Positions 22,702 to 32,874 of a stretch of 64,000 bases of DNA are shown here, in pieces (within the stretch, counting starts at the first letter, position 1; the number at the start of each line of letters is the position of its first letter). The position numbers were made by a program, and so were the translations under genes. Under the pieces are notes generated by a model. It saw only the letters and a list, made by a program, of their open reading frames with translations. It was not told the origin of the DNA and did no database searches. The stretch covers positions 330,568-394,567 of the forward strand of contig MU657180.1 in the NCBI GenBank assembly GCA_026770575.1, written 5' to 3'. This DNA comes from Pelagophyceae sp. CCMP2097. Lineage: Eukaryota; Sar; Pelagophyceae.

Positions 22702-23802
22702 ATGGGTGCCTGCTTTTCGCAGAGTTGCAGCGGCTCGGCCAGCCCGCGGCGCGGCTCGGCCGGCAGCCTCGACTGCGCCCAGCTCGAGGCTCTGGCCCTG
22801 CAGACGGCGGCGCAGCTATCGGCGCTGCGGGCCGCCGGCGGCCTCGCCGAGCGCAGCTCTTCGCTCGGCCCCGGCAAGTTCCCGGGTCGGCCGCGGCGCA
22901 TCATCCTCGTGCGGCACGGCCAGTCTCTGGGGAACGTCGACGAAGCCACTTATTCCCACACCCCAGACTGGCGCGTGCCCCTCACGGCCGACGGCAAGGA
23001 CCAGGCCCGTTTAGCCGGCGCCCGGCTGCGCAAACTCCTTGACGCAGACGAAACATTCGGGCCCGTCTTCATTTACTCGTCCCCTTATAAGAGATGCCAG
23101 CAGACCGTAGAGGGGCTTTTACAAGGCGCTGGACTCGCAGACGACCAGGCGAGTTTGCATGCTTTGCGCTTCCGTCGCCGGGGAGCCTCTGTCTCGTAGG
23201 TGCTGGGCCATCGAGTGGAGCCCCGCATCCGCGAGCAGGACTTTGGCAACTTCCAAGACACTTCCGCCATGCGCGCGTGCAAGCGCGTCCGCGCACGATT
23301 CGGCCGCTTCTTCTACCGCTTCCCGAACGGCGAATCGGGCGCGGACGTCTACGACCGAGTCTCGACGTGGCTCGAGACGCTTTACAGAGATATGGAGTAC
23401 GGCCTCGTCACGCGCGACTCCAACGTCGTCCTCGTGACGCACGGCCTCACGGCGAGGCTCTTTCTGATGAGATGGTACCACTGGAGCGTGGAAACGTTCG
23501 AGCGGTCGGCGAATCCGGCAAACGCCGACTTGCTGGTCATGGAAAGAACGACTGCAGATGGCGACAAAGGCGGCACGTACGCCTTAGACGAAGGCACGCT
23601 CGCCACTCTCAATCTGGACGCCACGCCCCAATGCCGCCTCCGGCCGCGGCCCTCGTTCCTCAGCGCTGAGGAAGCGTGCGGCGAGGAAGACCGGTGCCGC
23701 ACGCCCTCGTGGCCCGCGCTAGCGGGCCTCGCAAACGACGACTCGCCCGTCACCTCGAGGGCCACGACGCGGACGCGCTGGGCTACCGGCAACGACGCAT
23801 AA
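22702..23802 (+). CDS. Histidine phosphatase (phosphoglycerate-mutase-like), possible lipid-anchored
   Basis: Two exons (22702-23148 and 23200-23802) encode 349 residues. The catalytic motif IILVRHGQSLGNVDE gives the phosphorylated His. IYSSPYKRCQQTVEGLL supplies the second Arg, REQDFGNFQ follows, and VVLVTHGLTARLFLMRWYHW gives the second His. This set matches the branch of the superfamily in which RxREQxxGNxQ follows the phosphate pocket. The reaction is phosphate-ester hydrolysis or mutase transfer, and the substrate cannot be read from sequence. The N-terminus MGACFSQSCSGS has Gly2 and Cys4/Cys9, a pattern for N-myristoylation plus palmitoylation. The intron 23149-23199 starts GCGAGT and ends CGTAG, a GC-AG intron that fuses DDQ to VLGHRVEPR in frame. 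The last 50 residues are low complexity. Confidence 0.88.
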
Positions 23803-24525
23803 ACCATGCTAACTCGAGCGGTGCTCCGTCCGACGGGGCCCCGCCCGCCAGAGTCGCCGCGTGGCTGCTCTCCAGCTGAGCCCCAAAGGCCCATGGGATC
23901 CCGACGGAGTCCCAGCGAGCCCCGAGCTCGGCAGTCAGTGGGATCGACTCGTCGGCGCAAGTCGGGAGCGGCGGCGGGAGCGGCGGCGGGACAGACAAGG
24001 GTCCTCTTTGGATCTGAAAAACATTCCAAGCTCCGTCGAGAAGGAATTCCTCTTTGTCTCCGTGAGCGGACCGTCCCGGGCGACCGGCCGCACGCACCTG
24101 CCGAGATGCTTGGTCGGGGACTTGCTCAAACGCACAATTGTTCGCAGAGCTGAGTGCGCTCAAGTGCGCCTGAAAACCTACAAAGATCTCCATAGTCTTT
24201 CCTGGAACGGGGTGCCGAGCTTGGGCTCTCGTTCAGCTCTGAGCAGAGCAGTAAGGCGGTTCACGTTGAGACGGATCTGCGGGTCTCACGAACTTTGGAA
24301 TCTTCTTTGATTTCAAATTGCTGTCTGAAGTGAAACTGAAGTCACCCTGGACCGCTCGCAGCGATACAATTAGGACGCAAGGAAGTTTCCGGATGGCGAA
24401 TGCACATGAAAAGATGCAATTTTAGAGCCGTTGAGGTCCGTTGGCGTCACGATTCGCGTTCCGACAACGCTCTGAGCGTACGCAGACCGCGTTTTCCGAG
24501 AGAAGACTCGCGCATCCCGCCCTCT
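23803..24525 (+). other. Intergenic, no gene seen
   Basis: This is 0.7 kb between the phosphatase stop and the next ATG. Several chance frames are open on both strands but none shows a domain. A GGGAGCGGCGGC duplication occurs at 23963-23990, and base composition becomes less GC-rich after 24150. The promoter of the downstream gene must lie here. Confidence 0.5.
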
Positions 24526-27500
24526 ATGGGAGCATCGCTGCGCCTCTATGCGCTGCTGTGCGTGGCGCGCGCGGCCGTCTTCGACCGGCCCATGTACAAT
24601 GGATGCGCTTTTGTGGATCATCACGGCGTGGTGACTCGCTATGCTTCAACGGGAGAAGTCTGCGCCTGCGGCGCCTCGTGAGTCCCTCTTTTCAAGCTTG
24701 CTTGCCTCAGATCCACCCATGTAGGCTGCCTGACAAACTCTACCAGATGGGCGCCCTGGCCTACGCCGCCTACTCGCCGGTCTCCTACGCCGCGACGGGT
24801 TCGACGAATGGCAAGGACTCGGTGATCAACGCGGCGGTGGACTTCGCAGGTAGTGATTCTCTTTTAGACGATGCCGATTACGAGGCGATGCCAGACTTGC
24901 AAATGTACCCCGCAACCGCCGCAGCAGTCGTCCCCGTCATCAACCTCCGCAGCCTCGTCAACGCAAACGCAAAGCTCATCGTCGACCGTTCCACGCTGCC
25001 TTTGATCTTCCTCGGCGACATCTTCGAATGGACGGATCCGCGGTTGCTCAAGCTGCAGGACAACGCCACCGCCGCCCTCCTCTTGGAAATGGCGGACCCG
25101 TCCATCCGCGTCGTTGTTCGCAACGACGGTTCCGGTACTACGGAGATCTTCACCAAGGCCCTTTCCGCCTTCTCCGGCGACTTTGCCCGACGCGTCGGCG
25201 GCGACGACGTCTTGGACTGGTGCGAGGACGGCATGGAGGCGTTGCCGTGCCTCGGCGAGGCGTTCACGAACGGGACGTGCGACGCGAACAAGGCCAAGAT
25301 AAACTGCTTTGGAATCAAGGTGCGTCGTTTGCGCGGGGGAGAGTGCACCGGCGCCGCGGCGGCGATCGATCGACCGCCATGTAGGGCGAGTGCGAAGGCG
25401 TCCAATGGCTGCAGGACTCTGGCTTCGACACGAGCGGGAGGGTGACGTGTTTAAAGGAGAGCCACGAGGGCAGAAGTTGGTCCTACACGCGCGGCACGGG
25501 CACGGGGGGCCTCATCGCGGCCGTCCAGTCTTTACAAGGCAGCATCGGGTACGCCGTCCTGGCGGACGTGAAGCACGCGGATCTGGAGCAGGCCACGATC
25601 ATCAATCAAGCCGGGGTCCCTCTTATAGCCGACACTACATCCATATCCTTTGCACTCCTCGAACTCGGCGGCTTCTTAGACGCGCGGGGCAACGGCGTCT
25701 TGTACGACGCTTTGGGCCCACAGGCGTATCCGATCGTGGGCTTTACCTACTTTATCGTGCGGAAGGGCTTTGTGGGCGGCGAGTCTTTTATGGACGAGGC
25801 CCCCGAAATGTTCGACTGCGCCACGCGCCGAAACACTTTAGCTTTACTCGAGTGGTACTACTCTTCCGACGAGGTCGACGGCATCACGGCGTGGTTCGGG
25901 TTTTCCGAACTGCCGTTGTTCATTTCCGAAAGCTTGGTCGAGGACATTCGAAAGGGCAACTTTTGCCTCGAGAAAGGCGTCGTGACGACCGTCGCCTTTT
26001 TGGAGACGGTGTCCCAGGAGCTTTTGTATGCGGTGGAGACTGCGGTGGATTCGATGATCGTCGTGACGAGCGTTTATGAGGAAACTGACTCTTCCGTCGT
26101 CTGGAACGTCGCACCTGCGACTAATACCTTCGCGTTGAACCGCTCCTTCGACGACTCGCTCGGCGTCGGGGCGTTCTTCGAGAAGACGAAGCCCGTGGAC
26201 CCGCATTTCTTCGCAGCGCCTTTGTATACTGCCGGTGTGGGTGCGCAATACCACCTCGGAGAGGAAATAGACGACCTCTCTTTGACCCACGAAGATTTAG
26301 CAGGCATCTTCACGTGCACCATCAAGACGTGGCGCGATTTGCGGCCGGATCTGCCAAACGAGCCGATTCAGCTCGTGGTCCGGACGGACGAATGCCCATC
26401 GAATGAAATCTTCACAGAATCGTTATCGTATCACGTGCCCGCGTTCAAAAATGTCATCGGCGAGACTTCGAAACTCAACGGGACCTTTCTTCGAGAGTTG
26501 GGCTGCTTTGTGGTGGCGGAAGTCCAGAGCGACACGCAGGTCGAGTCTGCGATCACTTTCCACGACTTTAGCCTGGGCATGTGGACCATGGAGCGCCTGC
26601 CCGCCGCCAAGTTGGCAGGGTTCAAGCCGATGCACGGTAGACCCGTCGTGCTGAACGCGTCGGCGCTGGCAAGATGCGTGGAGGACCCGAAATCGGCGGT
26701 TTCGTTTACTTCGAAGAAATACGGCTTCCGGTCGAACGTGTACGACCTCTCGCACCACGGCATCGAGGCCGGCTCCTCGAGCGCAGACGCACCGGGGTGC
26801 TGGCCCTACTCGAGAGCGTTTTCGATGGTCATCTCCGAGGAGCTCTTGGGGCCCTCGCAGTGCCCTTCTTCGGAGAACCGCAGACTTGGGAACCGCAGAC
26901 TTCGGAGAACCGCAGGAGAACCGCAGACTCCTTCGGAGCAGCGCAGACTCAAGGAAGGCCCCGAGCAAGCGCTGGACCTGATGCGCTGGATCTACGCCGG
27001 TGAGGTCTACAGAGCGATGGCCGCTTCTTTTTTCTTAGAAGCCAACTTTGAAGATCGTTTGCGCGTCTCCGCCGTTTTGGACACATGGCCTTTGAACTTT
27101 TGCGACCCGGACGAGAGCGAAGCCGACGTCCTCCCAGAGGTCATCTTCGTCGCGGCGCTCTGCGCTTTGGGTCTTGCTTTGTGCGCGGGGGTCTTTCTCG
27201 TACATGTGCGGTACCAACAATCTCTTACCGCGCAAATGCGCGCGCAGGCCACCGTGCGCCTCCCCGAAGACGTCCAAGAGGTCTTGGACCAGGTCTGGTC
27301 GACGGTGAAAGAACAAGATGCCGGCGGAATCGCGGACTACATTCCTGAACTCGCGGCCGTCGACGCGGTGCCTTTTGCAATCGTCGTGTGCGATCTTCAG
27401 AGAGGACAGCTCTACGAGGCCGGCGATGCAACCAAGCGCTTCACCTTCCAGTCGGCGTGCAAGCCGCTGCTGTACTGCCTCGCTCTAGAAGACCGTGGCC

Positions 27501-28650
27501 AAGAGGCCGTGGACAAACTCGTCGGCACGGAGCCGACAGGCGCACCTTTCGACGTCATCTCCTTCGACGCGCAAGGAAGGCCGTGCAACCCGTACATCAA
27601 CGTAAGTCTCGCAGACGATGCACTTAGCGCCGGGAGCCAAAGTGCCAGAGCAGAGGACCCAACCCTGGGTCATTCAACATCGGCCTTCACCCTCTGCTTT
27701 AGGCGGGCGCCATCTGCACGGCTGCGCTGATCGACGGCGAGACTGCGACGGCGCGGTTCCGCCGGATCTCCAAACTGTTCGATTCCATGTCCCTGGGTTC
27801 AAAATGCGGCACGGGCTTGGATGACGCCGTCTTCAAGAGCGAAATGGCCAACAACGGCAACAACCGCACGATTGTGCGCGAGGGCGTCTCCAGAGGCTTG
27901 ATCGAGTCTGACTTCGAGGGAGGACTCGCATTGGAGGCGTACACGATGGCGTGCTCTTTATCAGTCGACACGCGCGAGGTCGCCTGCGTCGCCGCGACCT
28001 TGGCGAACCACGGTACAAACCCGCAGACGGGCGAAGAGGTGATGCCCCCCGACGTCGTCCAAAGAGTCCTCTCGACGATGATGACCTGCGGCATGTACAA
28101 CGGCGCGGGGGCCTGGATGGTCGACGTCGGCATTCCGGCAAAGTCTGGAGTCAGTGGAGTGATCATGTGTGTCGTGCCGGGGGTGTGCGGATTCGCTGCT
28201 TTTTCTCCGCGTTTAGACGCCAACGGCAACTCGACGCGCGGGGTCTTGGTCGCGAGATCCGTCTCCGAGATCCTCGGGCTGCACGTGCTGCACCAGGGCG
28301 GCGGCAAGCCGGGAAACGACGGCAGCCGCAGTAAGAAATCGCATCCTGCGAGGAAGAAGATGCTGGCAGCTGCCCGAGCCGAAACCGCGCACCACTCGGA
28401 CCGCAGCCTCCACCTCAGCGACCGCGACCTCCGCGAACCCGGCGACGCACGCGCGGGCAGCCAACGCGACCTCGTGGGCAGCGGCCGCGATCTCCGCGCG
28501 CGCCCCAGCGACCGCGACGTGCGCCTCACGCCGCGCGGCCGGCCGGCCCGCATCGAGCCTTTGGCCAACTTTGGAGGAGAACACGCCGGCGACGAGGAGT
28601 CCAAGGGCGGCGACCCGCAGGACGACGTCCGCCTCGCCGAGGAGCCCTAG
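24526..28650 (+). CDS. Secreted tandem PstS-like phosphate-binding domains - membrane segment - glutaminase fusion
   Basis: Four exons join in frame (24526-24677, 24725-25319, 25385-27601, 27703-28650) into 1,303 residues. Residues 1-19 (MGASLRLYALLCVARAAVF) form a signal peptide. Domain 1 (about 50-420) is PstS-like: AVDFAGSDSLLDDADYEAM, VVVRNDGSGTTEIFTKAL (Asp185-Thr190) and GSIGYAVLADV. Domain 2 (about 470-800) repeats the fold (LTHEDLAGIFTCTIKTWRDL, QLVVRTDECPSNEIFTESL), but the DGSGTT loop is degenerate. One hydrophobic helix follows at about 834-857 (VIFVAALCALGLALCAGVFL). Residues about 880-1170 form a GlsA/GLS-type glutaminase: GGIADYIPELAAVD, FTFQSACKPLLY (nucleophile Ser939 and Lys942), RPCNPYIN-AGAI across the last intron, MTCGMYNGAGAW (Tyr1120) and PAKSGVSGVIMCVVPG. 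A tail of about 120 residues repeats SDRDL-like units. Expected topology is binding domains outside and glutaminase inside. Glutaminase converts glutamine to glutamate and ammonia. The last two introns are canonical GT-AG. Confidence 0.88.
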
Positions 28651-28824
28651 CCGACGCCGACGACCTCAAGGCCGCGCCCGACGAGCTGCGGCCGAGCCGA
28701 CGCCGACGAGCGCCCCCGGGCCCCGCCGTACAGGGCGCTGCGCACCACACAGCCACTTTTCGAGGGCACCTGCGCATACTCCGCCCACCCCGCGCTCGTC
28801 ACCCGCCCACGAGCCCCAACGCCC

Positions 28825-28938
28825 CCCTGCGAGGCTAAATTCCAGAGGAACAACACTTAGTCTCAAGGCCCGGCGGCGGGTGGCGGCCCCCTGCGAGGCT
28901 CAATCCCCTTGCACAACAGTTAGTACTAAGGCCCGCCG
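28825..28938. repeat. Imperfect 63-bp tandem duplication
   Basis: Two copies begin CCCCTGCGAGGCT (about 28825 and 28888), each running on through a CAACA-CTTAGT or CAACA-GTTAGT block to AAGGCCCG. They lie in the gap between two convergent genes, after the glutaminase fusion. No gene is seen at 28651-29061. Confidence 0.7.
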
Positions 28939-29061
28939 CGACTCCTCGCCGACTTTTCTTCCGACTTTGAGTCGTCGTCCGTATCGTCGTCCTCCTCATC
29001 GTCCAAATCGGCGGCCTCGGGCCTAGATCGTCTTTCGGCGGGGCGGGCGGAGGCGTGGAAC

Positions 29062-29379
29062 TCACGGGTCGAGCCAGCCGAGTTCGCACCCTGCCATCAT
29101 CGAGTGGCCGTTGATCCAGCGGTGGAACTTGTCAAACTGCTGCGTGCAGTCGCGCCCCGCCGATGGGAGCAGGATCTGCACGCCGCCGGGATGGTAGTGG
29201 AGGTACGGGGTCATGTTGTACACTTTGCCCTTGAGAATCGTCCAAGCGTCGTACTCCGACGCATGCTCCGCGACCTCCGCCGCGCTGATCGCGCGCAGCG
29301 GCGCGCCTACGCGCGGCGCATCAAGGGGGCCCGCGCCGCGGACCGAGGGGCGGCAGAGGCGCACCCTTGCGTTGGGCAA
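29062..29379 (-). CDS. Cytochrome b5-like heme-binding protein
   Basis: This single exon of 105 residues holds a cytochrome b5 fold. ISAAEVAEHASEYDAWTILK opens the domain, followed by GKVYNMTPYLHYHPGGVQIL. His in HPGG is the first heme ligand, and His in FDKFHRWING is the expected second. The domain ends at MMAGCELGWLDP, then the stop. The form is closest to the stand-alone or CYB5R4-type b5 module (LxYHPGG), without a C-terminal membrane anchor, so a soluble electron carrier is likely. The first 28 residues are unrelated and basic. If the ATG at 29379 is wrong, the gene may have an upstream exon. Confidence 0.85.
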   Translation of the reverse strand: MPNARVRLCRPSVRGAGPLDAPRVGAPLRAISAAEVAEHASEYDAWTILKGKVYNMTPYLHYHPGGVQILLPSAGRDCTQQFDKFHRWINGHSMMAGCELGWLDP

Positions 29380-29612
29380 GATCTTTCGCGTGTTGATTCA
29401 AACGATTCCAATCGAGCAGAGAGAAGCCGGGCCGCACGCCGCGCTCCGTGCGCCGCGGCATCCGCGGCGCGATACCCGCGCACGCTCGTCAGAGAGTACG
29501 GTCGAGGTTTTCTTGAAAGCCCTCTGGAAAACCCGCTCGCATTTGCGGCTCATTTGTGGATTCGTTGTAAACGCGCGTCACCTCGCACGAGTCTCGCCCC
29601 CCGCCGCGAGCC

Positions 29613-31435
29613 ATGTCGGAGCCCGGCGCGGAGAAGGCGCTGGAGGTGCTGCGCCGCTTGCCGGAGAACCGGGCCTGCGCCGACTGCGGGACGGTGGCGC
29701 CGCAAGGGCACGGGGCTGTCGTGATGACTTACGCGACTTTTGTCTGCCACACGTGCAAATCGGCACACCAGTCCTTCTCCCACCTCTGCAAGTCCGTCTC
29801 CATGCGCAAACCCGCGCCCGTCGTACTATGGGAATCTTGGCGGCGCCTCAAAGCGCAAAAGGGCCACTTTTTACTGCTGCAAGGCCGCCGCAAAGCGCTT
29901 TTTTCCGCTCAAAGGCCGCCGCGTCGACGCTTTGCCGTAGGTCGTACTGGAGCGACAAGGAGGTCGCGAAACTCCGAGCCGGCGGGAACGCCAAGTGCCG
30001 CTCGGTGCGTTGCCGCGCCAAACGACGCGCAAACTCCGCAAGGCAAACTCGGAAGGGAAGGGCAAGCCCGCGAGACCGGCGGTCCAGACGCGCGGGGGCT
30101 CTCTTCATACCGAGCAAATGGGCGCCGCGTCCTCCTCGGCGACAGGGCCTCTTACTGCGGCCCTATGGACTCTTACTGCGGCCCTATGGACTCTTACTGC
30201 GGCCCTATGGACCCTTTTTTGCTTTTCGTTCGAGAACCCGCTTCTCCTCAAAAGGGCCCGCGGCGTCGAAGATTGGGCCCGCGGGCGGGGGCGTTGCCTG
30301 CCTCTGGGAACCGCGCGCCGTCGTACGCTGCGACACCACTAATACCGGTAAATACCAGTAAATGCGAGGTCTGGATGGCGCGGTGTCCAGACTCCTCCAA
30401 GCCAAAGCCGGGCGTCGCCCTCGCCGCCGCCAAGAAGTTCGTCACAGAGTGCTACGATGAAAAGAAGTGGTGCGCAATACACGGCTGGGAAAGTCGCGCT
30501 CGAAACGACGGCGGAATAGGTACTCCGAGGCCGCCGCCTCCGCCGCCGCCTCGGGCGCGCCCGCCGCCGCGCCGGCGGCCGCGCCCGCCGTCACCGTGCC
30601 GCCGCCGGCGCGGCATCAGGCGCGCGCGGTGGCGGCGCCGCCCAAGCCTCCGAAGGCTCCCGGAATACCCGAGCCGGAATACGCGATTCGCGCGGCGCCC
30701 GCGTCTTCGGGCGTGCCGCGGCTCAAGCCGGCGTCGGCTCTGAAGAAGAAGGGCGGCCTCGGCGCCACGAAGCTCTCGGCGTCGGCGCCGGCGCTGGATC
30801 TGCTCTCCTTTGACGAGGCGCTGCCCACGGTGGCCTCTTCGCCGGCCTTTGCCGACGATCCATTCTTCTCCGGCGACTTCTCCTCGCCGCCGCCGCCACA
30901 GCCGCTGCAGCCGGCCGTGCGGCCCGCCGTGTCCAACGGCCTGAACGGCTTCCCAAACCCACCCAACGCCGCGTCCAATGGCCTCAACGGCTTCCCAAAC
31001 CAACCCAACGCCGCGTCCAATGGCCTCAACGGCTTCCCAAACCAACCCAACGCCGCGTCCAACGGCATCAACGGCTTCCCGCAGCAGCAGCAGCACGTGG
31101 CACCCCGGCCCATGTACGCGCCGCAGATGCAGCAGTTCCAGCAGCCCCAATTCCAGCAGTCGCCGCAGTTCCAGCAACCGCAGCAGTTCCAGCAGCCGCA
31201 GTTCCAGCAGCAGTTCCAGCAACAACAGTACGGGCAGCCGCAGCAGTTCCAGCAGCAGCCCATGCAGCAGCCCATGCAGTACGGGCAGCCGCAGCAGCGG
31301 TCCATGTCCGCGGCGGCGCCGGCCTCCGACGACCCCTTCGCCGTCCTCCACGCGCCGCCGCCGGGCGCGCAGCCGTACCGCACCGCTTCCGCACCGCAGC
31401 CGCCGGGGGGGGCTATCTCACGCATGGGGTGGTGA
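29613..31435 (+). CDS. ArfGAP-domain protein with Gln-rich tail (SMAP/AGFG-like)
   Basis: Four exons give 423 residues: 29613-29803, 29941-30004, 30369-30469, 30520-31435. The ArfGAP zinc finger is CADC(x19)CHTC (residues about 26-48, FVCHTCKSAHQSFSHLCKSV). After the first splice it continues SMSYWSDKEVAKLRAGGNAK, then VWMARCPDSSKPKPGVALAA and AAKKFVTECYDEKKWYSEA, as expected for the family. The usual catalytic Arg position is replaced (SAHQSFS, where CSGxHRxLG is usual). It may therefore be a weak or non-catalytic GAP. The C-terminal 300 residues are Pro/Ala-rich, then have four SNGLNGFPNQPNAA units (about 30935-31080) and a long FQQPQ-rich stretch. Such tails are typical of coat-associated ArfGAPs of the SMAP or AGFG type. 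The first intron (29804-29940) is GC-AG. Confidence 0.87.
30149..30211. repeat. Three exact 21-bp tandem units inside an intron
   Basis: Three head-to-tail copies of CTCTTACTGCGGCCCTATGG plus A lie at 30149-30169, 30170-30190 and 30191-30211. They sit inside the 364-bp ArfGAP intron 30005-30368, the longest intron placed here. Confidence 0.95.
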
Positions 31436-31907
31436 ACACAGACCACCGACCGCTGGCTGCGACCGCCCGCGGGGCGCGCTGACGGCGGCGCACCTTTGGC
31501 CTTTCGGGCCGCATGCCGAGTGGCCTTTCGGGCCGCAATTCGACATGCGCTCGAACAGCACCGCCGGGCACCGTCACACCCACGGAGACCAGGCACTTGG
31601 CACCACAATGAATTGAGTTAAAACGTCGTGATGAGGAGACGCTCCAAGCCGCCGCGGCTCGATGGAAGCTTTGGTGCCTCCAACATTTTTACTCATTCGG
31701 GGGTCCGAGTCGCGGCGTGGATCGAGCGCCGCGGGAGCGATCCGTTTGATCATCCGTTGAAGAACTGCCGGTCCTACGGTTGAGGCGCCGTCCGCGTCGA
31801 ACTCTCGGCGGGCGGTCGGGCACGGAGTGGACTCACGACGACTACGAACGTCGCCAAAAGCGCCGCGAGCGCCTACGCGGGTGCGGTGTGTCGGCTCTGG
31901 GGCGAGC
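31436..31907. other. Intergenic, convergent gene ends
   Basis: This is the space between the ArfGAP stop and the stop of the minus-strand MOG1-like gene. I see a short duplication (GGCCTTTCGGGCCGCA at about 31497 and 31521) and no coding sequence. Confidence 0.5.
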
Positions 31908-32598
31908 TTATAGTTTCCTTCGACGGACCTCCATGCCGATTGCGCCGGCCTGGGGCGAGTTGAGCACTTGGACGCTGTCGGGCCGGAGCGCCGTGGCGCC
32001 GGTGGCGCCGTCAGGCGCGGGGGCGTGCACGGTGACGACGATGTCCGAAAGCTCAGCGGCGTACCGGAGGACCTAAGCGTCAGATGCGCAACTCAGTCGC
32101 CAGTACCCTTTGATAGTACACCCTGTTGCAACACATGAAGACGCCGCGCCGCACGACCATCCCGACGACCACTTCGTGCGAGCCAATGGCGCCAATCTTC
32201 ACGAGCCGCTGCACGCCGATGGCTGCGAAAACGGCGTCGGCGCCTACGCGGGCGAACGTCGGGGCGGCCGGCGGGGCACCGACACCGTCGCGCTTACCGC
32301 TCTTGGGCACGTCGACGGGCCCGTGGGCGTCGAGGCGCGCCTCTAAAGCGCCGCCGTCCTCTGCGAGGTCAACAAAGTAGTATTGCGCGGCGGCGTCGTC
32401 GGCGACGTCCGCTCGCTGGACGACCTCGACCACAACACTCCTCCCACCGCCGCCGTCCTCCATCCACACCTCTTGGTTGTCCGGCACGGGCCGCACGTCG
32501 CTGGCGTCGAGCCACGCCGCGGGCAGCGCCGCGACGATGGCGCCGCCGAAGAGTGGCCGCGCCACAAACGCCATCGTAGGGCGAATCGAGGCTGCCAC
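31908..32598 (-). CDS. RANGRF: Mog1/RANGRF-like Ran-GTPase binding protein
   Basis: Two exons (32598-32122 and 32072-31908, intron 32073-32121) encode 213 residues. The N-terminal signature RPLFGGAIVAALPAAWLDAS continues DVRPVPDNQEVWMED and matches Mog1 (LFGGAI, D-x-S-x-x-RxVPDNQEV), the loop that contacts Ran. SVVVEVVQRADVADDAAAQY follows, then VVVGMVVRRGVFMCCNRVLR across the splice, and AAELSDIVVTVHAPA as the last strand. The family has about 190-220 residues and loosens nucleotide from nuclear Ran. MAFVARP at 32571 is an alternative start. I expect a nuclear or cytosolic location. Confidence 0.85.
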
Positions 32599-32874
32599 TA
32601 TTGGACGCGCGCGCCGATTCGGATCGGGCTTCGACCACGCTTCGTCCAGGGTCTTGGGCGGGTGGATGCAGCCCGTCCGAGCACGGGCCGCGCCTCGTCA
32701 AGTTCTTCCGAAGCGAACAGTCGCCAAACCCTGGGGCTTCAGTCGCAAATCAAATCCTTTAGGATTCTTCCTCAAAAAGGCGCGGACCGAAGACAGTGAC
32801 TGCGTGCGAGGCGCCTTCCGGCGCCTTTGTCCCTGTCCCCCCATGGCCCCCGCCCCATGATTCGGTCTTGTAGG

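Noticed and set aside
29820..29948. 8-bp direct repeat GTCGTACT flanking most of the first ArfGAP intron, possibly an introner target-site duplication
   Set aside because: The frame and conserved ArfGAP sequence need a donor at 29804, outside the repeat, so the duplication does not define the intron. It may be chance.
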